Shown piece after piece: positions 13,796 through 14,137 of a stretch of 14,137 nucleotides of DNA (position 1 is the stretch's first letter; every line of letters starts with the position of its first letter). A program made the translations under genes and the position numbers. Where the stretch lies: NCBI GenBank assembly GCA_002376325.1, contig DFMR01000202.1:1-14137 (forward strand), written 5' to 3'. Source of the stretch: Proteobacteria bacterium UBA3588 (GTDB lineage Bacteria > Pseudomonadota > Gammaproteobacteria > Thiohalomonadales > Thiohalomonadaceae). Under the pieces are notes generated by a model. It did no database searches. It was not told the origin of the DNA and worked only from the letters and a program-made list of their open reading frames with translations.

Positions 13796-14137
13796 TTACA
13801 TATGGGCAATCATTGCGTTACCAAAGGCCGAGCATGAAAGTTCATCGGCACCGTCCATCAGGCGGGCGAAGTCGTAGGTGACCGTTTTCGCCTGGATGGC
13901 CCCTGACATCCCCTTGACAATCAGGTCGGCCGCCTCATACCAGCCCATGTGGCGCAACATCATCTCCGCCGAGAGGATCAGCGAACCCGGGTTCACCTTG
14001 TCCTGCCCGGCGTATTTGGGCGCGGTACCGTGAGTCGCTTCGAACATGGCCACCGAATCCGACAGGTTGGCGCCCGGAGCAATACCAATGCCCCCAACCT
14101 GAGCCGCCAGGGCATCGGAGATGTAGTCGCCGTTGAG
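13796..14137 (-). CDS. icd: Isocitrate dehydrogenase (NADP), C-terminal part
   Basis: TCA-cycle enzyme converting isocitrate to 2-oxoglutarate with NADP. Only the last 113 residues of about 416 are in the window; the 5' part is beyond the right edge. The fragment begins LNGDYISDALAAQVGGIG and continues IAPGANLSDSVAMFEATHGTAPKYAGQDKVNPGS, LSAEMMLRHMGWYEAADL and KTVTYDFARLMDGADELSCS, very close to E. coli Icd. The NADP determinants are present: K-Y in APKYAG and V in DKVNP (E. coli K344, Y345, V351), and Y and R in TYDFARLM (Y391, R395). This argues against an NAD-dependent or isopropylmalate-dehydrogenase relative. It ends TAA followed by a strong terminator. clpS near icd recalls Pseudomonas, where cspD lies between them; cspD is not here. 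Confidence 0.97.
   Translation of the reverse strand, partial: LNGDYISDALAAQVGGIGIAPGANLSDSVAMFEATHGTAPKYAGQDKVNPGSLILSAEMMLRHMGWYEAADLIVKGMSGAIQAKTVTYDFARLMDGADELSCSAFGNAMIAHM

Overview
The window is a block of chromosomal housekeeping genes from a GC-rich gammaproteobacterium. Protein sequences (IF-1, ClpA, TrxB, RarA and Icd close to the Escherichia/Pseudomonas forms) and gene order both point there. The order serS-rarA-lolA-ftsK / trxB-aat-bpt-infA / clpA-clpS / icd is, from memory, nearly that of Pseudomonas and close to that of E. coli (clpS-clpA-infA-aat-cydCD-trxB-lrp-ftsK-lolA-rarA-serS). The added genes and the intergenic repeats suggest a free-living relative of the Chromatiales or Ectothiorhodospiraceae, but the genus cannot be fixed from this window.

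Layout. On the minus strand, 1-6261 holds serS (3' end cut by the window edge), rarA, lolA, ftsK and ald (alanine dehydrogenase). ftsK-lolA-rarA are tightly packed and probably one operon with a promoter just before ftsK. A 143-bp divergent spacer separates ald from the plus-strand run 6405-10885: trxB, a GNAT/FemAB-like protein, aat, bpt, an unrecognised 77-residue protein and infA. A bidirectional hairpin terminator separates infA from the convergent minus-strand clpS-clpA operon (10976-13580). The window closes with the 3' end of icd, also on the minus strand, ending in its own strong terminator.

How the genes fit together. Four of them form a complete bacterial N-degron (N-end rule) pathway: Aat and Bpt add Leu/Phe or Leu to protein N-termini, ClpS recognises the resulting N-termini, and ClpA unfolds the substrate for ClpP (clpP itself is not here). 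The gene before aat encodes another GNAT/FemAB-like protein and overlaps aat by ATGA, so three adjacent genes may encode related acyl/aminoacyl transferases. The other genes cover Ser-tRNA charging (SerS), replication-fork maintenance (RarA), lipoprotein sorting (LolA), chromosome segregation at division (FtsK), alanine metabolism (Ald), thiol redox (TrxB), translation initiation (IF-1) and the TCA cycle (Icd).

The least explained material is non-coding: two long inverted arrays of very short tandem repeats (heptamers after rarA, 9-mers after trxB) that share a 13-mer, a 22-bp perfect palindrome at the end of the 77-residue gene, and a palindrome over the likely clpS -10 box. I see no mobile element, CRISPR array, tRNA or rRNA. 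No stretch over 300 bp lacks a gene. There is no clear sign of a wholly new defence or metabolic system.
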